From: Chelydra serpentina
Lineage: Eukaryota > Chordata > Testudines > Chelydridae
Direction of reading: 5' to 3'
Assembly: GCA_037349315.1 (NCBI GenBank)
Contig: JBAIAC010000006.1
Location: 19,193,501 to 19,257,500, forward strand
DNA length: 64,000 nt
Both the position numbers and the translations under genes were made by a program. Shown here piece after piece: positions 11,022 to 20,779 of this stretch. How positions within the stretch are numbered: position 1 is the first letter of the stretch; each line of letters opens with the position of its first letter. Below the pieces are notes generated by a model, which saw only the letters and a program-made list of their open reading frames with translations, had not been told where the DNA came from and did no database searches.

Positions 11022-13039
11022 TAGGGTTGCCATTGTGACAGTGTTCCCCATAAGACTTTATGGGGAGATACTTATAAATGTATATATGATGTTACTGGAA
11101 TATGTTTTATGCTATATGTGCCATGTAACGTATCTCTGTAAAAGTTATGATCTACTGAATCTATTCTTCCTGGTTGTATGTATGTATCATTTTTTGTAAT
11201 TGAAGTTATGAATATTGGTTGTATATTTGCTGGTTTTATACATAGCCTCTGTAAGAGCATTGGACCAATGTCTGGAGAAAGGAATGTGCAGGTTAAGAGC
11301 CCAGTCAAGAAACTCTTAAACAGACAAAAGAAGTTGCAGACACCAATCCACATCTGAGCTCGGCCAAAAATGTGGCTGGGCTGGTGGTGCTGAGTTGTGC
11401 ATGTACACATGACTTGCCTATGTGACCCCAAAACTCCATTTTGTAACTGGATGCTATACAGGGAGTGGGAGGGGTATCCACCCAGGGGAGAAAATCTTTT
11501 TAAACCCCTGGAAGACCCCTCCATTTTGTCTTCAGCTGGCTAAAGAGAGAGCCTCTCCACCCCCACCCCCAAGTACACACCTGAAAGAGACTGAACAAAG
11601 GACAAAGACCATAGGGGGTGTGAGCGATTGCTGGACCCAGGCTAGGAGGACCATAGCCTGTAAAAGGAAGTTTGCTGGAACTGGTGAGGTTTTTATCTGT
11701 ATTTAGTGTGATTAGACATAGACGTGCATGTTTTATTTTATTTTACTTAGTAATTCACTTTGTTCTGTCTGTTACTACTTGGAACCACTTAAATACTACT
11801 TTCTGTACTTATTAAAATCACTTTTTACTTATTAAGTTACCTAGAGTAAGTGTTAGTACCTGGAGGGGGGCAAACAGCTGTGCATACATCTCTATCTGTG
11901 AAATAGAGGGCGAACTATTTATGAGTTTACCCTGTATAAGCTTTATAAAGGGTAAAACGGATTTATTCAGGGTTTGAACCCCATTGGGAGTTGGGCACCT
12001 GGGTGTCAAAGGCAAGAGCACTTCCTGAGCTGCTTCCAGGCAGGCCTACAGCTGTTAGGGGACGTAGCTCAGACCTGGGGCTGGGCTTGCAGCAGACTAG
12101 CGGGTCTGGCTCAAAACAGACAGGATTCTGGAGTCCCCAGCTGGAAAAGGCAGGAAAGCAGGGGCAGAAGTAGTCTTGGCACACCAGGTGGCAGCTCCAA
12201 GGGGGTTTCTGTGATACCAATCCGTCACAGCCATATTTGAACATTGAAAAATGAGGACACTCCACGGTGCGGGGGCGGGGGGTATTTGTATGGAGGACCA
12301 GGTAGGGAAGGCTGTGCCTCCCCAAACAGCCTGGCCCTGCCCCCTATCCACTCCCTCCCACTTCCTGTCCCCCTCAGAGCCTCCAACCCCACCCCTGCTT
12401 CTTGTTCCCTGACCGCCCCCTCCCGGGACCCGCCCCTAAGCATTCCCCCCCACCAAGACCCCACCCCCTATCTAAGCCTCCCTGCTCCTTGTCCCCTGAA
12501 TGCCCCCTCCTGAGACCCCCCCACCCTAACTGCCCCCCTAGGATTCCACCCCCTACCTGTCCCCTGACTGCCTCGACCCCTCTCCACACTTCCGCCCCCT
12601 GACAGGCCCCCCCCAAACCTCTGCCCCATCCAACCGCTCCCTGTCCCCTGAGTGCCCCCTGGGACTCCCTGCCCCTTCTCCAACCCCCCGGCCCCCTTAC
12701 CATGCTGCTCAGAGCAGCGACATGCTGTTGTGCTGCCCCACAGAGCGTGCAGCCCCACACCCCTCCTTCCCCCCCGCCACCCCAGAGCGCTGCCCTCGCA
12801 GCGCGCTAAGGCTCTGGGGGAGGGAGGGCAGCAGGGGAGGGGCTCAGGGTGCTGGAAGCCCCGATGTGAGTGGCTCAATCCAGCCTCGCTGCCGTGTCAG
12901 CTGCGCAGTGCTCTGCATTGTGTGTGGGTGGGGGGGAAATCCCAGACCTTTTTAGATATTTACAAATTCCTCCCAGACAGCAATTTACAAACCAAAAAGC
13001 CAGACATGTCTGGGAAAATACGGACGTATCGTAAGCCTA
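11022..13039. repeat. TIR-type non-autonomous repeat with C-rich core, split by a solo LTR
   Basis: The left end TAGGGTTGCCATATTTGAAC is rejoined by removing the LTR at 11034-12229. The right end is GGACGTATCGTAAGCCTA, giving imperfect inverted ends (agggttgccata / tatcgtaagcct). The core at about 12290-12660 is a C-rich array of degenerate 'tgtcccctgactgcccccc' units. A similar C-rich stretch occurs at 29560-30034. Open frames across it on both strands are composition artefacts. Confidence 0.5.
11034..12229 (+). mobile_element. Solo LTR with perfect 5-bp duplication GCCAT
   Basis: It is bounded TGTGACAGTG...CCGTCACA, 1196 bp long, with GCCAT on both sides (11029-11033 and 12230-12234). Removing it restores the host repeat end. 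From about 11450 to the end it matches the minus-strand LTR at 13440-14643 along its length, in opposite orientation. No internal retroviral genes are present. Confidence 0.8.
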
Positions 13040-13040
13040 C

Positions 13041-13252
13041 CTCACTTGGGGGAGGGATAGTTTAGTGGTTTGAGCATTGGCCTGTTAAACCCAGGGTTGT
13101 GAGTTCAATCCTTGAGGAGGCCACTTAGGAATCTGGGGCAAAAATCTGTCAGGAGACAGTACTTGGTCCTGCTAGTGAAGGCAGGGGACTGGACTTGATG
13201 ACCTTTCAAGGGCCTTCCGGTTCTAGGAGATTGGCATATCTCCATTTTTTTT
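13041..13252 (+). mobile_element. tRNA-derived turtle SINE
   Basis: The tRNA-like head has an A-box region 'tagtttagtggtttgagcat' and a B-box region 'ggttgtgagttcaatcc'. A unique body with 'gatgacctttcaagggcctt' follows, and it ends in 'atatctcc' plus a T-run. This is the general structure of cryptodire turtle Pol III SINEs. It is not a functional tRNA gene. Confidence 0.8.
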
Positions 13253-14672
13253 TAATGGCCATTAGCCAGGATGGGCACGGATGGTGTCCTTAGCCTCTGT
13301 TTGCCAGAAGCTGGGAACAGGCGACAGGGGGTGGATCACTTGATGATTTCCTGTTCTGTTCATTCCTTCTGGGGCACCTGGCATTGGCCGTTGTTGGAAG
13401 ACAGGATACTGGGCTAGATGGAGCTTTGGTCTGACCCAGTGTGATGGGTTGGGTCACAGAGACCCCCTTGGGACTGCCATCTGATGTGCTGAGACTACCT
13501 CTGAGCCCATTTTCCCTGGCAGCTTGGGACTTCAGTACCCTGTCTTGTTGAGCCAGACACGCTTGCCTGCTGCAAACACAGACCCAGGTCTGAACCACGT
13601 ACCCCACAAGCTGCAGTCTTAACTGAAAACAGCTTAAGAAGTGCTCCTGTCTCTGGCACCCAGACACCCAATGGGTTCCAAACTCCAAATAAATCCATTT
13701 TACTCTGTATAAAGCTTATACAGGGTAAACTCATAAAATGTTTGCCCTCTATAACACTGATAGAGAGAGATGCACAGCAGTTTTCTCCCCCAGGAATTAA
13801 TTACTTATTCTGGGTCAATTAATAAGCAAAGAGTGATTTTTAAAGTATAAAAAGTAGGATTTAAGTGGTTCCAAGTAATAGACAGAACAAAGTAAATTAC
13901 CGAGCAAAATAAAACAAAAACACGCAAGTCTAAGCCTAATACAGTAGGAAACCAAATGCAGGTAAATCTTACTCTCAGAGATGTTCCAATAAGCTTATTT
14001 CACAGACTAGACTCCTTCCTAGTCTGGGTCCAGCAATCACTCACCCCCCTGTAGTTACTGTCCTTTGTTCCACTTTCTTTCAGGCACCTCTTTGGGGTGG
14101 AGAGGCTATTTTTTGAGTCAGCTGAAGACAAAATGGAGGGGTTTCCAGACCCTTTTATATTCTCTCTCTTGTGGGCAGAAACCCCTTTGTTCTCCTGTGC
14201 AAAATCACAGCAACAAGATGGAGTCTGTAGCCACTTGGGCAAGTCACATGTCTATGAATGATTCAGCTTTTTGCAGGTCGACGCCATTGTTTACATGTTA
14301 GTTTGAACGTTCCCAAGAAAGCTCAGATGTGGACTGGCGTCTCCCAAAGTCCATTGTCAGTTAAGTGTTTCTTGATTGGGCACTTATTGAGAACAGTCCT
14401 TTCTCAAGAAGCTGACCAAATGCTTCACTGAGGCTACTTAGAATCAAACAAATACATAGCCAATATTCATAACTTCAAATACAAAAATGATACACGCCTA
14501 CAGACAGGATACTCATAACCAGCAAACTACAACCTTTCCAGAGACACCCCACTTGGCCTCGTCTGTACAAGAACTGATGTTACCATAGGCCCCTGGTTGC
14601 AACCATGATCTATACGGTCACAGTTTATGTCAATAACATCACACCCAATATGGCCACTCTTATGTTTTGTGA
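13253..14672 (+). mobile_element. CR1-type 3' tail split by a solo LTR
   Basis: 13253-13439 and 14649-14672 together read through '...tctgacccag|tatggccactcttatg', the usual end of one CR1 tail type (compare 18230-18556). The LTR at 13440-14643 sits exactly at that junction with its 5-bp duplication. Confidence 0.75.
13440..14643 (-). mobile_element. Solo LTR with 5-bp duplication CCCAG/CCCAA
   Basis: A 1204-bp element. On the minus strand it starts TGTGATGTTATTGACATAAA and ends ACCCATCACA. The duplication is CCCAG at 13435-13439 and CCCAA at 14644-14648. Removing the insert restores the CR1 tail reading. A TATA-like 'atataaaa' lies near 14152 on the minus strand, at a plausible LTR promoter position. 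It is the same family as the plus-strand LTR at 11034-12229. Confidence 0.82.
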
Positions 14673-14802
14673 ATACAGCTCAGCTGTTTGGATAGTGTAT
14701 TGATTTTTTTTTACTCTGCTTTGAGCTGTAACCTTAATGGAAGTTACCCCAGTTATAGACAGTGTTACAGATTCTACTTATCTGAATGTCTAAGTAGGCT
14801 TA
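14673..14802. other. Unassigned sequence with TTA target site
   Basis: Short AT-rich spacer. Its last three bases, TTA (14800-14802), are the left target-site copy of the adjacent Harbinger-like MITE. Confidence 0.4.
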
Positions 14803-15088
14803 GCCCAGGTCTACACTAACCCCCCCTGTCGAACTAAGATACGCAACTTCAGCTACGTTAATAACGTAGCTGAAGTCGAAGTACCTTAGTTCGAACTTAC
14901 CTGTGGTCCAGACGCGGCGCGCAGGCTCCCCCGTCGACTCCGCCTACTCCATTCGTCGAGCTGGATTACCAGCGTCGACGAGGGAGCACTTCCTGGTTCG
15001 ATTTATCGCGTCTTGACAAGACGCGATAAATCGAACCCAGAACATCGATCCCGCGCCTCCGACGCGACGGGTAAGTATAGACATACCC
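14803..15088. mobile_element. Harbinger/Chompy-like MITE made of two hairpins
   Basis: 286 bp, flanked by TTA on both sides (14800-14802 and 15089-15091). The inverted ends are GCCCAGGTCTACACT and, read inward from the right, GGGTATGTCTATACT. Inside is a near-perfect hairpin around 14850-14880 (15-bp arms, one central base) and a perfect 21-bp-arm palindrome at 14995-15037. It is CpG-rich for old turtle repeat DNA. A relative lies at 50595-50899. Confidence 0.75.
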
Positions 15089-15091
15089 TTA

Positions 15092-15285
15092 GAAGGCTTA
15101 GATTTTTATTGGAAAATGTCAGTAAATGTCGATTTGACTGTACACACACAAACCCATGAACAAATATTTCCATTGATAATAAAAATTTACATAGACAAAG
15201 AAAAATGCTGCTCGAGAACTTATTTGTATATTTTGTCGTGTGATGTTCACATTTTGTGTTTTAAAAGTTACATTTTTAACCTGTT
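15092..15285. other. Unassigned AT-rich spacer
   Basis: No recognisable element between the MITE and the CR1 copy. Confidence 0.4.
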
Positions 15286-15852
15286 GAATCCATGATTATT
15301 CCCCTCTATTCGGCACTGGTGAGGCCTCATTTGGAGTACTGTGTCCAGTTTTGGGCCCCACACTACAAGAAGGATGTGGATAAATTGGAAAGAGTCCAGC
15401 GGAGGGCAACAAAAATGATTAGGGGGATGGAGCACATGACTTATGAGGAGAGGCTGAGGGAACTGGGATTGTTTAGCCTGCAGAAGAGAAGAATGAGGGG
15501 GGATTTGATAGCTGCTTTCAACTACCTGAAAGGGGGTTCCAAAGAGGATGGATCTAGACTGTTCTCAGGGGTAGAAGATGACAGAACAAGGAGTAATGGT
15601 CTCAAGTTGCAGAGGGGGAGGTTTAGGTTGGATATTAGGAAAAACTTTTTCACTAGTAGGGTGGTGAAGCACTGGAATGGGTTACCAAGGGAGGTGGTGG
15701 AATCTCCTTCCTTAGAGGTTTTTAAGGTCAGGCTTGACAAAGCCCTGGCTGGGATGATTTAGTTGGGTTTGGTCCTGCTTTGAGCAGGGGGTTGGACTAG
15801 ATGACCTCCTGAGGTCCCTTCCAACCCTGAGATTCTATGATTCTATGAATCT
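15286..15852 (+). mobile_element. 5'-truncated CR1 LINE 3' end with an intact ORF2 C-terminal frame
   Basis: An uninterrupted frame (15292-15762, 156 residues, stop TAG) encodes the CR1 ORF2 C-terminus: [50 protein letters not shown] and [13 protein letters not shown]. The CR1 3' UTR follows ('ttggactagatgacctcctg', 'gtcccttccaaccctgag') with the octamer tail ATTCTATG. The reverse transcriptase and endonuclease are missing. The open frame marks it as one of the youngest CR1 copies here; it is not a host gene. Confidence 0.9.
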
Positions 15853-16884
15853 GTGTTGACTGTAAATAATTGTCTGACACCCTAATTTTCTGAACATTTA
15901 CACTCATGAAAATGTAAATCAATAAAAATAAAAAAATTCTTAAAATTTAGTTTTGTGCAACTGTAAAAATTCAATAAAAATTAAAAAATGCTTAAAAATA
16001 AAAATTGAATTCTGCCAAGCCTGTTTAAGTAGTTCTTAGAGAAATGTTTATAATCATCTGGAATGCAGCTGTCTTTACGTGTTGAACATTTGACCAGTAA
16101 AATCTCACTAAGAGTCATTCTTAGGTGCATTTGCTGCCTCCAGATTATATCCACACAGCAATTAAAACATGACATTGTGCCAAAGTATTACATCAGTGAT
16201 GCAGTGGAAAATAACTGTGCAATTATTTAATAATGCACAGCAACACTACTGTCTTCAGTTGGACCTACAGAGGGAAATTTAGGTTAGCAGATTGAGTTAT
16301 TTAAATTGGAATTTAGCCAGGATCAGTTAACACTCTTACACCTGCAAGAAGTGCCATACTTTTAAGAGAAGCAGATATTATGGTGGCGCAGTCACAAAAA
16401 CCCATAGTTAAAGTTGTGTCAGAAAGCTGAGTTTAATGGGTCATTCCTTAACTTGGAATTTAGCAAGGATGCCGGGTTTAGCACTTCTACTGTTGTTCAA
16501 AGAGCCACAGGATTTTAAGGAAGCACAAATGATTAGGACTTTGGTTTTAGATCTCATCATGGGTTTCCTAAAGAAACTGATCTTGGACTCCTTTTTAGGT
16601 TTTTTTTCATCCTTTACTCCTGCTGTTTACTGATGGTTATCCCCAAAGTCCGGTAAAGCATAATGTTTGTGCACGTTCTCTTCCTAATTATCCTAAATGA
16701 TGACTCTTGCCATCATTATCATACTTCATTTATAATTTGTAAGGCATCTACTCATTTCCTTTCCATAGTATTGCATGTCTGCATGGTGAACGATGATTTT
16801 ACTTATCTCTTGCCCCAGGGCTGTAGAAATTGTATCCCAGCCCTTCGCTGTCATCGTAATGTTGATTCAGATACTGCACATGGA
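15853..16884. other. Intergenic, nothing recognised
   Basis: AT-rich, apparently single-copy sequence. Small open frames at 16436-16633 and 16663-16896 have no recognisable product. Confidence 0.5.
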
Positions 16885-16932
16885 ATGATTAATTAATTAA
16901 TTAATTAATTGTAGTAGTAGTAGTAGTAGTAG
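16885..16932. repeat. Compound microsatellite (TTAA)n then (GTA)n
   Basis: ATTAATTA-type repeats run directly into about seven GTA triplets. This is simple sequence at the start of an old SINE-like element. Confidence 0.9.
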
Positions 16933-17350
16933 AAGTGCCTAGGAGCCCCAGTCACGGAGCAGGTCCCCACACTGCTAGGAGCTGAACAAACACTGAACAA
17001 AAGAACGGTAACTGCCCCCAAAGAGTTTACAATCTGAGTAATAATAATTAATCATTAATTATTGCCCCAATCCTCCAATCAGTTCCCATACAGACATCAG
17101 TGAAGTCACTGGGCCTCCGTACTGATGCAGGGATGTGCCCACACAAATCCAGTTATAAGGTCTGGGCTACATAGTACTTTTCATCTAAGAATCACAAAGT
17201 GAATATATGCTATTGTCTCCATGTTACAGATAGGGAAACTGAGGCACAGATACCTGAAGTTTCTTGCCCAAGGTTTCACAGTTGTTGAGTCAGGAACAGA
17301 ACCCAGGACTCCCATGATCTACCCCTAGCTAACTAATGACAGAAGTACTG
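16933..17350 (+). mobile_element. Ancient amniote SINE (MIR/CORE-like) remnant
   Basis: It contains 'tgcctaggagccccagtcac' and 'agagtttacaatctgagtaa', then the MIR-type core phrases 'agggaaactgaggcaca' and 'cttgcccaaggtttcacag', then 'acccaggactccca'. The phrases appear in the usual order of old amniote SINEs. It is highly diverged. A fragment of a similar core lies at 29110-29190, and a 'ggatcagggcccccgttgtg' fragment at 45484-45535. Confidence 0.6.
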
Positions 17351-18229
17351 CCCTATTTACTATAGGATCAATAGGGGCTAAATCCTCAGCCCAGCACCCA
17401 GCTGGACACGATGCATGAGGGGAGGGGAGGGGCAGATGGTACAGAACTGTTGAGCCGTCCTCTGAAGACTACTGAAGTAGGCCTCCACAGTCCCGGTGTG
17501 CCTGCCCTCTGCTCAGTGAAGCCCCTAGCAGCACTGCTCTTGTACACCCACTGTGTAATATCACAGCCTCCTCGTGGCAGAGCTGAATTGGGCCGTTTCA
17601 TTGCCTGGGCAAATCCCAGTTTGCACTCAAATTTATTTAGAGGGATTATGACCCCAAGGGCTTGGTGACCATAAAGATCAGGCAGATATTAAGGACTCAA
17701 GAGGAATTACCTGGATCAATTGGTGCATCACAAATACACTAAACAGACTGGAAGGGGCCCCTTGGGCAAGAAAACAAAATGGCTTTCCATAAAGTGCTTT
17801 GATATTACCTCTTGGGTAAATAATACCTGGCTTCAACATTAGTGCCCAACACTCATAGGTCAGTGTGCCAAAGTACAGTCTAATGGTAACCAATGCTCAG
17901 CATAATGGCAAAAGGCCTGACTAGGAAAGACACAAACAGCTCCAGTGGAGAGTTGGTCCTCTCTCATGGCTAATGCACACAGAGCCAGATCCAAAGCCCA
18001 CTGAAGTCGATGGGAAGACCCTCCCCTTACTCATGAGTGAGGGCCAGGCACAATCTAGCCCTGTATTCACTACAGCACCTCTTAAAACCAGCTGCATTGC
18101 AATTATTTATAGAATATCATATGGGTGTGGAGTGCAGTTGGTCTTCTGTCAAGGAAATTCTACTGGAATAGGAAGAGGAATGTTTGGCTAATGACATGGG
18201 AGCATATCAAAAGGCCACAATTATAACGA
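17351..18229. other. Intergenic, nothing recognised
   Basis: No convincing gene or repeat structure. Open frames on both strands at 17386-17668 overlap each other and look like chance. Confidence 0.45.
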
Positions 18230-18556
18230 AGTTCAAAAAAGAATTAGGTACGTTCCTGGAAGATAGGTCCATCAATGGCTATTAGCCAAGATGTTCAGAG
18301 ACACAATGGCTATTAGCCAAGATGTTCAGAGACACAATGGCTATTAGCCAAGATGGTCAGGGACACAAGATGGTCTGGGTGGCCCTAGTCTCTGATTGCC
18401 AGAAGCTGGGAGTAGATGACAGGGGATGGATCACTTGATGATTACCTGTTCTGTTCATTCCCTCTGAAAGCACCTGGCATTGGCCACTGTCAGAAGACGG
18501 GATACTGGGCTAGATGGACCATTGGTCTGACCCAGTATGACTGTTCTTATGTTCTT
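18230..18556 (+). mobile_element. CR1 3' tail with internal 31-bp tandem triplication
   Basis: The reading 'agttcaaaaaagaattaggt...aagataggtccatcaatggc...ctgacccagtatgactgttc...ttatgttctt' is a CR1 3' end. Within it the unit 'aatggctattagccaagatg...' occurs three times (18274-18366, period 31), the first two copies identical and the third slightly diverged. Confidence 0.85.
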
Positions 18557-19042
18557 TATCACTAGTGTGTGTGTCGCTGTACATATGTGATTTTCAGTGT
18601 TCACCTAGAAACTTCCTCAGTGTTGAAGTTCTCATCAGTAGGACCCAAAGTCAATGGATGCCTCTGAATTATCTTCCTCAGAAGGTTGAATTGACAGTGT
18701 CAGGATCTGAACTTATAGTACTTATGGAACTTAATTAAGCTACAGCTGAGGCTTAGATCAGTTCACTATGTGTAAACTGAGAACGCTCTTGTGGGGATTT
18801 GCAAGACGTGTCTGCTTTGGACAAGAACAAAATATTCACCATTTCCACCAAAGCATTTTACCGAGGAAAAAAGGAACAATATTTCACCTTAGAGCTAACT
18901 ACACATTCAAACCCAAGAGAATAACCAAACAAACCTGTTTTGCACTCCCAGGAAGTGAAAGACAAGCAAGAGACAGATGGAATTGCTCAAAGTCATGACT
19001 CATTGCAAAGGGGGCTGGACAAAACAAGCCAAGGCAGGTAGC
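18557..19042. other. Intergenic, nothing recognised
   Basis: No gene or repeat is recognised. The open frame at 18768-18998 has no identifiable domain. Confidence 0.45.
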
Positions 19043-19050
19043 ACTATGAA

Positions 19051-19330
19051 TAGGTCTATACTCCCAGCACAGGTAAACAGACTCACACTAGCTGGCCTCA
19101 AGATAGTGTGCTAAAAATAGCTGTGTGGCCACTGCACCTCTGGCAGAGACTCAAGCTAGAGATGCAAGCTCTAGTCTGCTTGGCCCCCGTAGGCTTGAGG
19201 GGCTAGCCTGAGTCTCCACTGAAGCCACAATGTCCACCCAGCTATTTTTAGCACAGTAGCTCAAGCCTTGCTAGTGTGAGTCTGTCTACCCAGGCTAGGA
19301 GGCTTTCTCCCAGCTGCATCATAGACATAC
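19051..19330. mobile_element. Fold-back MITE with 7- to 8-bp target duplication
   Basis: The arms around 19073-19130 and 19237-19296 are inverted copies ('agactcacactagc' and 'gtgctaaaaatagctg' on one side, their complements on the other). The outer ends share GTCTAT. The flanks are ACTATGAA (19043-19050) and CCTATGAA (19331-19338), seven of eight bases identical, fitting a hAT-like insertion. Confidence 0.6.
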
Positions 19331-19479
19331 CCTATGAAACCATAGTGGGTGGTTTCAGGTGATCTTATCGTAAATCGTGGTTTGCTGTTGAAGGAGTCAG
19401 GACTAGTTATATTGACATCACTGCACAATACACCAAAGGACATCATTGTGCATCATTGCACAAGAGGACATTGTTGATT

Positions 19480-20760
19480 AACTGAACGAGAGCTTTACAA
19501 AATACAGAGAGTGCTTAATAGTCTGTCTGGCAACCCCATACTTAGCACATAGCTACAACAGAGCCTTGAGAACTGTGATAGGTGCAGTCCCCTAAGAACT
19601 AGCTCCAGAACTACTTGTTAACATCCATTTTACTAGAAAGACCTTGGCAGAAAGTAACTACAGATCTTTTCCAGCTGGATAATGCAATCTAACTTCTAGT
19701 GATTGGCTACTTCTCAAGATTCATTGATAAAGATTTGTTGCTGACCACTACATCAAATGGAGTCATTGACAAGATGAAATCCTGGTTTAATCACTATGGA
19801 ATCCAACTACAAGTCTTCTCTGATAACGGTTCTGTTTTAATCAGTGGATTTTAGAAAGTTTGCAAATATCTACGATTTCATCCATGTTGCATCCAGTCCC
19901 TGGTTTCCATGGAGCAACGGGGAAGCAGAACGCACAATATATCAGTGATATGACTTTTTACAAAATCCATAGATCCTTATCTGGCCCTGCTAGCATCCAT
20001 TCAACTTCTCTGACATGGATTCCACACTGCTGAGTAGCTGGTGGGTAGAAAGTTAAGTCTGTACCCCCTGGTGGGGAGGGATAGCTCAGTGGTTTGAGCA
20101 TTGGCCTGCTAAACCCAGGGTTGCGAGTTCAATCCTTGAGGGGGCCATTTAGGGATCTGGGGCAAAAATTGGGGATTGGTCCTGCTTTGAGCAGCGGGTT
20201 GGACTAGATGACCTCCTAAGGTCCCTTCCAACTCTGAGATGCTATGATTCAGTGTTAGACTTTCATTGGCCTGGCTTCTTGAAACTACAGAGGAAATAAG
20301 AAAAATATCAAGGCCATCTTATGAGACATTTTGACAGACCCCACATAATCAAACTATAGCTGAATCGATAGATACATTTGGGTATAAGACTCAAGAAAAG
20401 CACAGTACAAGCACAGGCAACTAGCCCGTCATCTTGCCAGAAATTGCAGGCTTGATGCAAAAAGTACTGTGTGAAATTCTACGGCTTGTGTCTTGCAGGA
20501 GGTCTGACTCCTGGTCCCTTCTGGACTTAAAGTCTATCAGTCTTACCTTGCTCAAGTGCACGAGGTATCATCAAAACCACCAGCTGAAGCATTCAGATCT
20601 CTTCCTATGATCAATGCCTCACCAACTCATGTACAGCAACCCACATGTCCTCCAGACTCCATCTGCAAGAGGACATACCCAGCTGGGGAAAGACAGCCCT
20701 CCCTGTTTCTAAAAGATATCAGACCTTGAGAAATCAAATAATTCAGTGGTTTAGCAGCTG
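19480..20760 (+). mobile_element. Decayed Ty3/Gypsy pol (integrase region), split by a SINE
   Basis: Broken plus-strand translation gives IGYFSRFIDKDL, then a SDNGSVLIS block and a GIQLQVFSDNG context (the DNG of the integrase catalytic core), then DPYLALLAS and LVGRKLSLYPL. A diverged C-terminal part continues after the SINE at 20070. The order matches the integrase C-terminal half of Ty3/Gypsy elements. Multiple stops and frameshifts make it dead. Confidence 0.6.
20070..20252 (+). mobile_element. tRNA-headed SINE with a CR1-type tail
   Basis: The tRNA-like head ('gatagctcagtggtttgagc', B box 'ggttgcgagttcaatcc') is the same as in the SINE at 13041. Here the 3' part reads 'ggtcctgctttgagcagcgg' and 'ttggactagatgacctccta', which is the CR1 3' end seen at 15770-15852. 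This makes a CR1-tailed SINE, inserted inside the Gypsy pol remnant. Confidence 0.8.
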
Positions 20761-20779
20761 AGATCCAGATCCATGAAAG

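Noticed and set aside
12374..12878. Gly-rich and Pro-rich open frames on both strands
   Set aside because: They translate the C-rich tandem core of a transposable element.
13041..13120. Possible tRNA gene with A and B boxes
   Set aside because: The head continues into a SINE body and is repeated at 20070 with a different tail; acceptor stem pairing is not evident.
15292..15762. 156-residue open frame as a possible host gene
   Set aside because: It is the C-terminus of CR1 ORF2 followed by a CR1 3' UTR.
19480..20760. Active retrotransposon integrase
   Set aside because: Frame is broken many times and interrupted by a SINE.
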